From assembly GCF_019800885.1 (NCBI RefSeq), contig NZ_JAHVKE010000001.1, forward strand, positions 806,001-870,000: a DNA stretch of 64,000 nucleotides, written 5' to 3'. Source of the stretch: Maritalea mobilis. GTDB lineage: Bacteria > Pseudomonadota > Alphaproteobacteria > Rhodobacterales > Rhodobacteraceae. A model generated the notes under the pieces. It was not told where the DNA came from. It saw nothing but the letters and a program-made list of their open reading frames with translations, and ran no database searches. The first letter of the stretch is position 1. Every line of letters begins with the position of its first letter. Positions 56,273-64,000 of this stretch are shown one piece after another. The position numbers and the translations under genes were made by a program.

Positions 56273-57441
56273 TGTCCTTTCTCGCATGGATCGACTTCGA
56301 CCAGGCCGACCGGGATCGCACCCGCCGGATCATGGACCTTTTTGGACAGGAAGACACCCGGGATGAACTTGGCCTCGGCTCGGTGCGCGACGCACTGGCG
56401 GACCTGATGTTTCCCGGCACCTCGACGATTCAGACAAGGCTGCGCTACATGCTTTTCGTGCCATGGACCTACAGGATGGCCGGCGCGCACAAAGGCACGG
56501 CAACCGCGCGACGCGAGCTTGCGCGGGCCCTTGAGATCCGGCTCATCGAGGCCCTCGTTCGAGGCGGAGAGACACAGAACGTTATCGGAAGTGCGGCACG
56601 GGACAAGCTGAAACGCCTGCCCAGTGACGTATACTGGGCAGGGTTGTTAACCCTCGGCGTCCGGCGCTTTCAGGGCAGTCGCAATGCCTGTCTCGAGGCG
56701 GCCCCAGGTGAAGCCGCCGCGCTCTGGGCCGCCGGCCTGCCACATGCGCCGGAGGATTTCCTGTCATCCTCGGACAGCACGGCGACCTTTTCGCTGAGGA
56801 CAGAAGAGGCCGGTTTCCTTCGGGACAGGCTGGCTCAGGAAGCGCCGCGAAGTCTGTTCACTCTCTTGTCCCGCCACGCGACTGCGGCAGACTGCGACAT
56901 GATCTGGCAGCACCCCGCGCGGGCGGAATGGCCCGAACACATCAAGAGGATCGTCGGTCACGCCGAACGGTTTTCCCGCCTTATGCATGGCGCTTCCCTA
57001 CTCTACAATCTGATGCTGTCAGAGAAGGCGGCGCACATGCAGGGGGCCGATGGCAGCAGTTGGCATGAGCGTATCGAAACCTATTCAACCATGCTCGATA
57101 CTTGGGCCACCGAGACCCCGAGGGATCTGTTCGACGATTGGGACCTTCATGACCTGTGGCTTCTGGCGCATGGCACCATCCACGATGTCAAAGCACACAG
57201 CCGCAGGTTCATCGAGACATGGCGTGATACCGTGCGGGAAACGCGTGGGCAGGTTCAGAGCGATCCATCCGCCCGCGCCCTTGTCCGCGACCGAGAAACC
57301 CGCCTGAAAGGTGCAAAATCCCGATTTCGCAACGACGGAGCGCTGATGAGGTGGAGCGGCGCATCAGGGACAGCGCCACTCAACTTCCGCTGGAAGCCGG
57401 TTGTTGCGAACCACGTCAGGGATCTTGTCGATGCAGGATAA
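56272..57441 (+). CDS. DUF6361-family protein
   Basis: A 389-aa protein whose start (SFLAWIDFDQADRDRTRRIM; DELGLGSVRDALADLMFPG; TIQTRLRYMLFVPWTYR) I recognise as the DUF6361 family, seen in defence-type islands next to PLD proteins and helicases. No catalytic motif is apparent. The middle is helical (LLTLGVRRFQGSRNACLEA). Arginine-rich DRETRLKGAKSRFRN lies near the end. Its start overlaps the AddA-like stop by 1 bp and its end overlaps the PLD gene by 11 bp. It may bridge the helicase-nuclease and the PLD/SNF2 pair; this is inference. Confidence 0.78.
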   Translation: MSFLAWIDFDQADRDRTRRIMDLFGQEDTRDELGLGSVRDALADLMFPGTSTIQTRLRYMLFVPWTYRMAGAHKGTATARRELARALEIRLIEALVRGGETQNVIGSAARDKLKRLPSDVYWAGLLTLGVRRFQGSRNACLEAAPGEAAALWAAGLPHAPEDFLSSSDSTATFSLRTEEAGFLRDRLAQEAPRSLFTLLSRHATAADCDMIWQHPARAEWPEHIKRIVGHAERFSRLMHGASLLYNLMLSEKAAHMQGADGSSWHERIETYSTMLDTWATETPRDLFDDWDLHDLWLLAHGTIHDVKAHSRRFIETWRDTVRETRGQVQSDPSARALVRDRETRLKGAKSRFRNDGALMRWSGASGTAPLNFRWKPVVANHVRDLVDAG

Positions 57442-59275
57442 AACCGCGCTCGATCCCGAAAACCGTGCGCTCTATGCCGAGATCCTGCGGGTGCCTGCAG
57501 GATATGATCTCGATGCCGCGCTGTCGACGACCTACACGCTGGATTTCGAGACAGCCCTGGTGGTCCCGGCGACGCTGGCCTTTCATGCTGCCGAAAACAG
57601 GCAGGAAACACTGGATACGCCGCTCGCTTTGCTTGAAGGGCTGGAACGCCTGTCAGCACGCATCGCGATCTTCTGTGAAGCCGGGCGGATCAAGTCCGTC
57701 CCCAAGGGCGCCAACCGCCTGACGGCGCTGCTCGAAGAGACCGTGACCGAGGTCGTGGCCCCGCGCGGTGGCGCCTTTCACCCTAAGCTCTGGTTCCTGC
57801 GGTTTTCGCCCATCGGCGGCCTCGGCCAGCCACGCCTGAGGCTTGCCCTACTATCGCGCAACCTTACGACCGATGCGTCGTGGGACCTGTCGCTTTCGCT
57901 GGACGGCATGGTGACCGCCCACGCGCGCGATCAGAATACGCCTCTGGTCGAGCTTGTCCGCGCCCTGCCCGGCATGGCCTCCGGTCGGCCTGCTCCTGCG
58001 CATGTCACATCAATGGTCACGTCCTTGGCCGAAGATCTTGCGCGCGCCAAGTGGGACCATCCCCGGAACATCAACAAGATCAGCTTTGCCGTGAACGGTC
58101 TCAACGATCAGGTCTGGCGTCCCCGGGCCGGCCGCACGCTGGGCATCATTTCACCCTTTGTCACGGATAGTGCCTTGTCGACCTTGAGCCGGGGCGTGGA
58201 CCCCGCCAATGCCTGCCTCCTCAGTCGATCCGAGGAATTGGCGCTGCTTTCCCCCGAAACGCTTGCCCGTTTTGGAACCCGGCTGGTGCTGGACGAAATG
58301 GCCGAAACAGAGGACGGTGAGGAAAGCGATGAGCCGCCCGGCAGGCCGATCCCCGCCCGGGGGCTGCATGCCAAGATCTTCATCACGGAACGTTACAAGA
58401 GCACCGAAATCACCATGGGATCGGGCAATGCGACCACCCCTGCCCTCATCAATGGCAGCAATGTCGAGGTCTTTGCCACCCTCACCGGCTACACTGAAGA
58501 TTTGGGCACGATGGAAGACCAGATATCACCAGAACGCCTTGGCCGTTTCCTGCGGGAGTTCGTGCCGTATGAGCCTGTTGATGCATTTCAGGAAGACGCC
58601 GCCGAGGCGCGCCTTGAAGGACTGCGTCGTGAGATGGCCACGTCCGGACCGGCCCTGCGTTGCGAGGAAGACGACGAGGGGCGCATTCTACTACATCTCG
58701 CGGCACAAACGGAGGTTGTCATCCCCGACGGGATCGGCCTGCGGATATGGCCTGTCGTCGCGGGCATCGAACATTGTATCTGCCTGACGGCCCTTGGCGC
58801 CGACGAAATCCTGCTCGGTCGCCTACCTCTCAGGGATGTGACGCGCTGGATCGGTGTCCAGCTCGTGGATAAAGAGACCGGTTTTGAGCAATACTTCACG
58901 CTGGGAACGGATCTCGTAGATCTGCCCGACGCGCGCACGGCCGAGATCCTGCGCGCGCTGATCGAGAACCGCGATGCCTTTCTACGCTACATCCGTTTGC
59001 TGCTGGGCGACGTGTCCGAGGCAGCCAAGGCGCTTTTTGCAGCCGGACAGGGCGGCGGCCTTACGGGAGCGTTCGGCACCAGCCAGGATGCGCCAATCCT
59101 CGAGCACATGGTGCGCGCGCTGGCGGGCGACGGGCGGCAGTTACGCGATATCGAACGCCTGGTCACACGCTTGCGCGATCCTGACACGGGGCGAAGCGAT
59201 ATCATCCCAGATGAATTCCTTCATCTGTGGGAAACATTTCGCGCCGTGATGCCGGAGGACCGGCACAATGACTGA
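57431..59275 (+). CDS. Phospholipase-D-like protein
   Basis: A 614-aa protein of the PLD superfamily. Two HxK half-sites are visible: GGAFHPKLWFLRF near residue 118, followed by ALLSRNLTTD, and GLHAKIFITER near 312, followed by TMGSGNATTPAL. This spacing of HxK with an S/G-x-N strand is typical of PLD-type nucleases such as DrmC and type II enzymes like BfiI. The aspartate of the classical HKD motif is absent at both sites. The C-terminal 250 residues are of unknown fold. Start ATG 57431 lies inside the DUF6361 gene (11-bp overlap); the stop overlaps the helicase start by 8 bp. Confidence 0.8.
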   Translation: MQDKTALDPENRALYAEILRVPAGYDLDAALSTTYTLDFETALVVPATLAFHAAENRQETLDTPLALLEGLERLSARIAIFCEAGRIKSVPKGANRLTALLEETVTEVVAPRGGAFHPKLWFLRFSPIGGLGQPRLRLALLSRNLTTDASWDLSLSLDGMVTAHARDQNTPLVELVRALPGMASGRPAPAHVTSMVTSLAEDLARAKWDHPRNINKISFAVNGLNDQVWRPRAGRTLGIISPFVTDSALSTLSRGVDPANACLLSRSEELALLSPETLARFGTRLVLDEMAETEDGEESDEPPGRPIPARGLHAKIFITERYKSTEITMGSGNATTPALINGSNVEVFATLTGYTEDLGTMEDQISPERLGRFLREFVPYEPVDAFQEDAAEARLEGLRREMATSGPALRCEEDDEGRILLHLAAQTEVVIPDGIGLRIWPVVAGIEHCICLTALGADEILLGRLPLRDVTRWIGVQLVDKETGFEQYFTLGTDLVDLPDARTAEILRALIENRDAFLRYIRLLLGDVSEAAKALFAAGQGGGLTGAFGTSQDAPILEHMVRALAGDGRQLRDIERLVTRLRDPDTGRSDIIPDEFLHLWETFRAVMPEDRHND

Positions 59276-62200
59276 TCGATTTACGGCCGACGACGCGCTT
59301 CGGCCTCTCAAGGCCTTCCAGCGAAAGACCGTCGATTATGTCGCCAAGAGGTTGCTGAGCGATCCCGACTCGGTGCGCCATTTCCTCGTCGCCGACGAGG
59401 TCGGCCTTGGCAAAACAATGGTGGCACGAGGCGTGATCGCGCGGACTATCGAGGCACTTCAGGACACCGTGCCGCGGATCGACATCGTCTACATCTGTTC
59501 GAACGGGGCCATCGCGAAACAGAACGTCGCCCGTCTGAATGTCATGGACGGCCAACGCACACGGGTTCTGCCGACACGCTTGACCATGCTCTGCCTGGAG
59601 TTAGCCAGGTCCGGGGGCATCAAACGGGAAGGCGTGAACTTCTTCAGCCTGACCCCGGGAACCTCGCTGGACCTCAAGCAGGGCGGCGGCATGAAACAGG
59701 AGCGCGCACTGATCCTGCGCCTGATCTGGGAGCTGCTGGAAGATCGTCGAGCCGTGGCCAAGATGCTGCAGGGATACGCGGGGGCACCGGGATGGCGGGA
59801 AACCCGAGCATGGATCGATCAGCAGCCCCTCGAGCCGCAGATAGTGTCGCGCTTCCAGGACGCCGTCGCAGGGCGTCCCGACCTCCTGCACGAACTCGAA
59901 GCCTGCGCGCAATGCTACAAGGGCCTGCGCGGAAACGACAGCGATCTCAATCGCAGGCGAGAGAGCATTGTCGGTCAGCTTCGCACGATCCTGGCCCGGG
60001 AAAGCGCCGAGGCGCTGGAGCCCGACCTGATCGTTCTGGACGAATTCCAGAGGTTCACGGAGCTTCTGCACGGCGAAGGCGAGGCCGCCGACCTGGCCCG
60101 CAAGCTGTTCGATGCCGTCGATCCCGATGGAAACCAGTCGAAAGTCCTGCTGCTCTCTGCGACCCCCTACAGGATGTTGTCCCTGCGCGACGACGAGGCG
60201 GATGCAGGAGATCACTACCGCGAGTTCCTTGATGTCCTGAGTTTCCTTTTCGGAGAACGCGGACCCGCGGTGCGTGCAGAGCTTGAAGGCGAGATGCGTC
60301 GCTACCGTCTTGCCATGCAAGGTCTTCCAGGCAGCTTCGATGATGCCCGCAAGATCAAGGCCGACATCGAAGGCACTTTGCGTAGCGTTATCGCCCGAAC
60401 GGAACGTGTCTCCGAGACAGCCGAGCGGGACGCCATGATGCGGGACGTGGATGTTCCGGTCACCATCGAACCCGCCGACCTGATCGAAGCCCGTGCGGTA
60501 GCGTGCGTCGCGGATGCAGCCGATGCGCCTGGCACAGTGGAATACTGGAAATCGGCGCCCTACCTTCTGAGTTTCCTGCGCGACTACAAGCTGGGCCAGC
60601 GCCTGGATCAGCTCAAGGACGCGCCGGGCAACGCCCTGCTGGAAGCTATCCGGGAGGCAGAGAGCGCCCAGCTCGACACCGACGCCATCGAGACCTACCA
60701 ACCCATCCCGGACAACAACGGCCGGATGCGTGCGCTCAAGGACATCGCCTTCAGGGACGACATGGCGAAACGCCTCTGGATGCCGCCCAGCATGCCCTAT
60801 TTCGGTCCGCGCATCACGGCGAGCAAACTGCTGATCTTTTCGCAATGGGCAATGGTGCCGGATGCAATTGCCGCGCTTCTGTCTTACGAAAGCGAACGCG
60901 AAATGGGCATGGGAAACACCGGGCGGAGCTATACGGCTCGCCACCCCCAGTTGTTGAACTTCCGACGCAACAAGGACAGGTTGACGGGGCTGCGCGCCCT
61001 ACCCCTCGTCATTCCGTCCCCTACCCTTGCGGCAGCGATTGATCCGCTCGAGATCTTTCGCTCCTACGGTCCCTTGAACGATGCCGGTGCCATGAGGGGG
61101 CACGCGGCCGAGCTGTTGCAAGACCTTGTGTCCGACCTTGAGGCACGGCTTCGGCCGGTGCAGAGAGGAGAGCCGCATTTACGTCCATCAGAGGCCGAAC
61201 ACGAAACAGGTGAGATAGATTCAGAACGGGCAATGACCTGGGACTGGGCTTGCGCAGCTACTCTCGATTTCCGGTCGAGTGCATTCGCCGGATGGCTCAC
61301 GTCGGGAGATATCCTGACGGACGTGGTCAGGGCTGACGGGCAAGACGGCTGGCACGACCATCTTCACGCTCTCGGCGAGGCTGCGGATGCCGATGTCCTG
61401 CATGGGCGACCCGACCGCCAGATCCTTACGGATCACCTAACGGACCTCGCTCTTGGCAGCCCGGCCACCTGTGCCCTGCGAGCCCTGCACCGCGTGGCGC
61501 CCGATCTGCGCTTCGACGACCGCGCCATGCTCAACGCGGCCACGCGGATCGGCATGGCCTTCCGCAGTCTTTTCAACCAGCCGGAAAGCCAAGCCGTGCT
61601 ACGGACCGGATCCGACGACGTCTATTGGCAATCGGTCCTGCATCACTGCGTTGAGCATGACCTGCAGTCCGTGATGGACGAATATGTCCATGTCCTTATG
61701 GAGTCCGAAGGTCTGATGGACGCGGACCCATCCCGTGCCGTATCCGAACTCGCACAAACCATTGACGAGGCGCTGTCTCTCAAGCCCGCACAGATCGAAA
61801 TCAAACACTACCGCGCAAAGCGCGATCGTATAGAAATTTCATCCGCACTGCGGATGCGTGGGCGGTTCGCCACGCGTCTCTTGCAGCAGGCGCAGGAAGA
61901 AGGAGCCCAGCGCACCGACACGGTACGAACCGCCTTCAACTCCCCATTCCGCCCCTTCGTCCTTGCATCAACCTCCGTCGGTCAGGAGGGGCTCGATTTC
62001 CACCCCTACTGTCACAGGCTCGTGCACTGGAATCTCCCCACGAACCCGGTGGACCTCGAGCAGCGTGAAGGCCGTATTCATCGCTACAAGAACCATGCTG
62101 TCAGATTGAATCTCGCAACGAAGTTTGGGAACACCCTCCGAAACGGGGCGCCCGTCAGGGATCCATGGCGCAGCATGTTCCGTACTGCGCATGATCAAGC

Positions 62201-62450
62201 CGTTCGACCGGGCGACATGGAACCTTTCTGGCTCCTCGATGGCCCGACCTGCATCGAACGTTTCGCGCTTTCCCTTCCTTACAGCCGCGAGGCTGTGCTT
62301 CTCGGTTGGCTCAAACGCTCCGTTGCACTGTATCGCCTGGCATTCGGCCAACCTCGCCAGGAGGACCTGATCTCGTTTCTCCAGGGCCTCGACGCTGCGC
62401 AAGCGGGCATCGACTTGTCACAGCTTCAAATCAGCCTGCGACCGATGTGA
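59268..62450 (+). CDS. SNF2-type superfamily 2 helicase/translocase
   Basis: A 1,060-aa helicase. Walker A is VADEVGLGKTMVARGV near 41-56; the Walker B equivalent is VLDEFQRF near 258-265; LLLSATPYRML follows near 297. The C-terminal lobe has VGQEGLDFHPYCHRLVHWNL and EQREGRIHRY near 930. A 500-residue insertion lies between the two lobes, with strongly helical sequence. It resembles SNF2/RapA translocases that act on double-stranded DNA. It is the last gene of the rightward operon; no clear terminator was found after it. Confidence 0.84.
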   Translation: MTDRFTADDALRPLKAFQRKTVDYVAKRLLSDPDSVRHFLVADEVGLGKTMVARGVIARTIEALQDTVPRIDIVYICSNGAIAKQNVARLNVMDGQRTRVLPTRLTMLCLELARSGGIKREGVNFFSLTPGTSLDLKQGGGMKQERALILRLIWELLEDRRAVAKMLQGYAGAPGWRETRAWIDQQPLEPQIVSRFQDAVAGRPDLLHELEACAQCYKGLRGNDSDLNRRRESIVGQLRTILARESAEALEPDLIVLDEFQRFTELLHGEGEAADLARKLFDAVDPDGNQSKVLLLSATPYRMLSLRDDEADAGDHYREFLDVLSFLFGERGPAVRAELEGEMRRYRLAMQGLPGSFDDARKIKADIEGTLRSVIARTERVSETAERDAMMRDVDVPVTIEPADLIEARAVACVADAADAPGTVEYWKSAPYLLSFLRDYKLGQRLDQLKDAPGNALLEAIREAESAQLDTDAIETYQPIPDNNGRMRALKDIAFRDDMAKRLWMPPSMPYFGPRITASKLLIFSQWAMVPDAIAALLSYESEREMGMGNTGRSYTARHPQLLNFRRNKDRLTGLRALPLVIPSPTLAAAIDPLEIFRSYGPLNDAGAMRGHAAELLQDLVSDLEARLRPVQRGEPHLRPSEAEHETGEIDSERAMTWDWACAATLDFRSSAFAGWLTSGDILTDVVRADGQDGWHDHLHALGEAADADVLHGRPDRQILTDHLTDLALGSPATCALRALHRVAPDLRFDDRAMLNAATRIGMAFRSLFNQPESQAVLRTGSDDVYWQSVLHHCVEHDLQSVMDEYVHVLMESEGLMDADPSRAVSELAQTIDEALSLKPAQIEIKHYRAKRDRIEISSALRMRGRFATRLLQQAQEEGAQRTDTVRTAFNSPFRPFVLASTSVGQEGLDFHPYCHRLVHWNLPTNPVDLEQREGRIHRYKNHAVRLNLATKFGNTLRNGAPVRDPWRSMFRTAHDQAVRPGDMEPFWLLDGPTCIERFALSLPYSREAVLLGWLKRSVALYRLAFGQPRQEDLISFLQGLDAAQAGIDLSQLQISLRPM

Positions 62451-62615
62451 TCCTTTGTCAGATTGAAGCCCTTCCGCGCTCGGCAGGCAAAAAAAGGGGC
62501 GTTGGATCAAACAATCGCCACACAAGGTGTCTACCTGTTGTAGCCCACGGTCGGTGAATGGCCGAGCCAAAGGCCGTTCGCCCTTGTCGGGACGTGAACG
62601 AGAGGAAGGAAATGC
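62451..62615. other. Intergenic region after the helicase
   Basis: About 165 bp with a run of A residues (62491-62497) but no stem before it on the sense strand. GGAAGGAAA near 62605 is the ribosome-binding site of the truncated gene that follows. Nothing else recognised. Confidence 0.4.
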
Positions 62616-62831
62616 ATGATTGAGGATGAGTACATCCCGACCCTGAGCCATGCAACGGAGCGCGATATCGACCTTTTGCTGGTCGAGGAACTCTATGCCT
62701 CCCGAAATTTCCTCACCTGGATTGCGGCCCGCGCCGGTCTGTCCGGCGATGCCACCGAATGGGACGTCAATACGAATGGCCCAAGAACGCTTTCCGGTAT
62801 CAACATCCAAGAGTCGACCCGACCGCCGTGA
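62616..62831 (+). pseudogene. Truncated N-terminus of a probable PD-(D/E)XK nuclease-family protein
   Basis: A 71-aa ORF with a good ribosome-binding site and start (IEDEYIPTLSHATERDIDLL; LVEELYASRNFLTWIAARAG). It resembles the N-terminus of PD-(D/E)XK-superfamily proteins in which this helix precedes the nuclease core. After GDATEWDVNTN the sequence stops at 62831, before any catalytic residues, and 140 bp of uninformative sequence leads to attR. The gene was probably cut when the island's right end was formed, or it decayed after. Confidence 0.5.
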
Positions 62832-62972
62832 CCGGCACTTTTCAATCCGCTGAGTACACCTGTTGACCTGGCGCACAGGGTACGGCACACATGATGACAC
62901 ACTGTCGGACTCGATCCGGACTCGAGGAAAATTTTCCTTTTATATCAGTGGCTTGATGTCACTGGCGCCTGC

Positions 62973-62997
62973 CCCTACCGCCGGAGCCAAAAATCAA
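62973..62997 (+). repeat. attR: right 25-bp att repeat
   Basis: Identical to 13386-13410 (core CCGCCGGAGCCAAAAATCAA). The upstream bases (CTGGCGCCTGCC) are not tRNA sequence, so only the 3' tail of tRNA-Asn is duplicated here. This marks the right boundary of the island. Confidence 0.93.
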
Positions 62998-63032
62998 ACC
63001 TTTTCTGGCTGAAATGTGCCCTTGGTGTAATT

Positions 63033-63435
63033 GACCTGCCCCAATCGAGTGGTCCGGTTTTAGCCTTAGTGCATGACCGGTGGCTTGGCGCTACGGTAGG
63101 CGCAGTCGGCGAAACGGCTCCGGATGGCGGAGCCGGCCATTGCAAAACCTCCGGCGCTGGCGGCCGTTAGCCGAGTGATGAGCGCGGGCGCCCGGTGTTG
63201 TAGTTTCTGCGCCAGATCTCGATCACGATCTTGGCCTCGCCAGACTGTAGAAGATCTCGTCGTTGAGGAGTTAGTCTCTCAGCTTGGCGCTGAAGCTCTC
63301 GCAGTAGCCGGTCCACCAGAGTGATCCCGGCTCGACATCGGCCGTTAGGGTGCCAACCGCGTCGACCCATTCCCGCACAGCCGTGGCAACGAACTCAGGG
63401 CCGTTGTCTGGCCTCCCGACGGTTTCACGGACCAT
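63033..63435 (-). pseudogene. Decayed IS3-family transposase remnant
   Basis: The minus strand reads through pieces of an IS3-family OrfB: GRPDNGPEFVATAVREW (second catalytic Asp region), WWTGYCESFSAKLRD where intact elements have an ENGYCESF-type site, then a TAA, LLNDEIFYSLA, a one-base frameshift, AKIVIEIWRRNYNTGRPRSS, another stop and RPPAPEVLQWPAPPSG. TGACCTGCCCCAATCG at about 63033 looks like one terminal inverted repeat. The 5' part is missing. It is a dead fragment just outside attR, on the chromosomal side. Confidence 0.75.
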
Positions 63436-63499
63436 CAAGCGGCAGATCAGGTTTCGATTGCGCCACTTTTGTGTTCAAAAAATTCCAATCGAGGCGAAA

Positions 63500-63509
63500 T
63501 TGTATACAA
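63500..63509. promoter_or_regulatory. TTGTATACAA palindrome upstream of the TRAP gene
   Basis: A perfect 10-bp palindrome 144 bp before the TRAP binding-protein start. Such TNGTATACNA-type sites are used by FCD-class GntR regulators that often control TRAP transporter operons; no regulator gene is in the window. Confidence 0.4.
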
Positions 63510-63653
63510 AATAGCTTCTTCGAGCTTTCGGCGCGACCGTGACGCTATACGTCGCCGACGGTCGCCTTAGACCTCATCTCCGAGGGAGGTCACTCCGGTG
63601 TGGCGCGAGACTGGGATAGCGCTTCACCGACAGATGACACATCGAGGTCTGAC

Positions 63654-64000
63654 ATGAAACGACGCGGATTTCTGACTGCAACGGCCGCCGCCGCTGCCGC
63701 GGCCCCTCTTGCGGCACCCCGCAGCGCCAAGGCGCAAGACACGTTCAACTGGCGTATGACGAACGCTTACGGGCCGGGTTCGCCCTTTTACACCGTTGGG
63801 CCGGGCAGCCCGACCGACATCATCGAAAAGATCGCCACCATGTCGGGCGGTCGGTTGAACATCCAACACTTCGCCGCCGGTGAACTGATCCCCGCGCTGG
63901 AAGGCTTCGACGCCGTGCAGCAAGGCGTGATCGAGATGAACGCCGCCAACAGCTATTTCTGGTCGGGCACGACCTTTGCCGCGCAGTATTTCACCACTGT
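63654..64000 (+). CDS. TRAP transporter substrate-binding protein (DctP-type), 3' end outside window
   Basis: The first 115 codons of a periplasmic solute-binding protein. MKRRGFLTATAAAAAA with APLAAP and SAKAQ is a twin-arginine export signal. The mature start DTFNWRMTNAYGPGSPFY and the segment GGRLNIQHFAAGELIPALEG, then FDAVQQGVIEMN, match the DctP/TakP-like family of TRAP receptors, the kind with Tat signals that bind carboxylic or keto acids. The gene runs off the window. A possible GntR-type operator lies upstream. Confidence 0.88.
   Translation, partial: MKRRGFLTATAAAAAAAPLAAPRSAKAQDTFNWRMTNAYGPGSPFYTVGPGSPTDIIEKIATMSGGRLNIQHFAAGELIPALEGFDAVQQGVIEMNAANSYFWSGTTFAAQYFTT

Larger units (their letters stand above)
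13386..62997. mobile_element. 49.6-kb integrated genomic island at tRNA-Asn
   Basis: The element is bounded by a perfect 25-bp direct repeat (13386-13410 and 62973-62997) that covers the tRNA-Asn 3' end and eight following bases. A tyrosine recombinase gene begins 112 bp inside the left repeat. The cargo consists of three recombinase-type genes plus one integrase pseudogene, a long tandem-repeat array, and roughly 37 kb of helicases, nucleases, a methyltransferase and accessory proteins of defence type. No phage structural genes, conjugation genes (relaxase, type IV secretion) or replication initiator are seen. It is therefore best called an integrative genomic or defence island, mobilised in trans or by excision alone. 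Confidence 0.88.

Noticed and set aside
28292-62450. DISARM system (methyltransferase, SNF2, DUF1998 and PLD proteins are all present)
   Set aside because: They belong to two separate, oppositely oriented operons; there is no stand-alone DrmB, and DUF1998 is part of a 2,019-aa helicase next to a DruH-like gene, which fits Druantia better.
13386-62997. Prophage or integrative conjugative element
   Set aside because: No capsid, terminase, portal, tail, lysis, relaxase or type IV secretion genes were seen in any frame.

Overview
This 64-kb, GC-rich window fits an alphaproteobacterium of the Rhodobacterales (Roseobacter) type. The clues are the order lexA-comEC-gltX-gltA, a linked purM-purN-rnd run, a Tat-exported TRAP-transporter binding protein and the codon usage. 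It has three parts.

(1) Core chromosome, about 1-13,400: end of lexA, comEC, gltX, gltA, sufE, a small lipoprotein, rnd, purN, purM, a GT-A-like glycosyltransferase, a small membrane protein, a CAT-anticodon tRNA, a sensor histidine kinase, an MBL-fold hydrolase and tRNA-Asn.

(2) A 49.6-kb genomic island, 13,386-62,997. A perfect 25-bp direct repeat bounds it. The left copy is the 3' end of tRNA-Asn plus flanking bases; the right copy is a partial duplicate. A 772-aa tyrosine recombinase starts just inside the left end, behind four evenly spaced GTGCAC palindromes. The left third (15.8-25.7 kb) holds mobility and unknown genes: a 14-unit, ~55-bp tandem array in which each unit can form two hairpins, an integrase pseudogene, a DUF3987 protein, and a tight operon of an excisionase-like HTH protein, two further tyrosine recombinases and a 61-aa ORF. 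The right two thirds are dense with defence-type genes. On the minus strand an apparent seven-gene operon (44,431 to 25,947) encodes an STY4851/DruH-like protein, a 2,019-aa DUF1998 helicase (DruE-like; together Druantia type III-like), a type III Res-like enzyme, a DUF4268 protein, a long beta-class adenine methyltransferase, a small basic protein and a UvrD-type helicase with a RelE-like N-terminus. A second locus has a divergent centre: YhaO/YhaN (SbcD/SbcC-like) run left, and a WYL regulator, AddB-like nuclease, AddA-like helicase-nuclease, DUF6361 protein, phospholipase-D-like protein and SNF2-type helicase run right (49,472-62,450). Nearly all these genes overlap by 1-11 bp, implying translational coupling. 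The second locus is the best candidate for a system not yet described.

(3) Beyond the right att site: a decayed IS3-family transposase remnant, then the start of a TRAP-transporter substrate-binding protein that runs off the window.

Functions are read from motifs and remembered families; no database search was possible. Druantia and type III assignments are by family resemblance and context.
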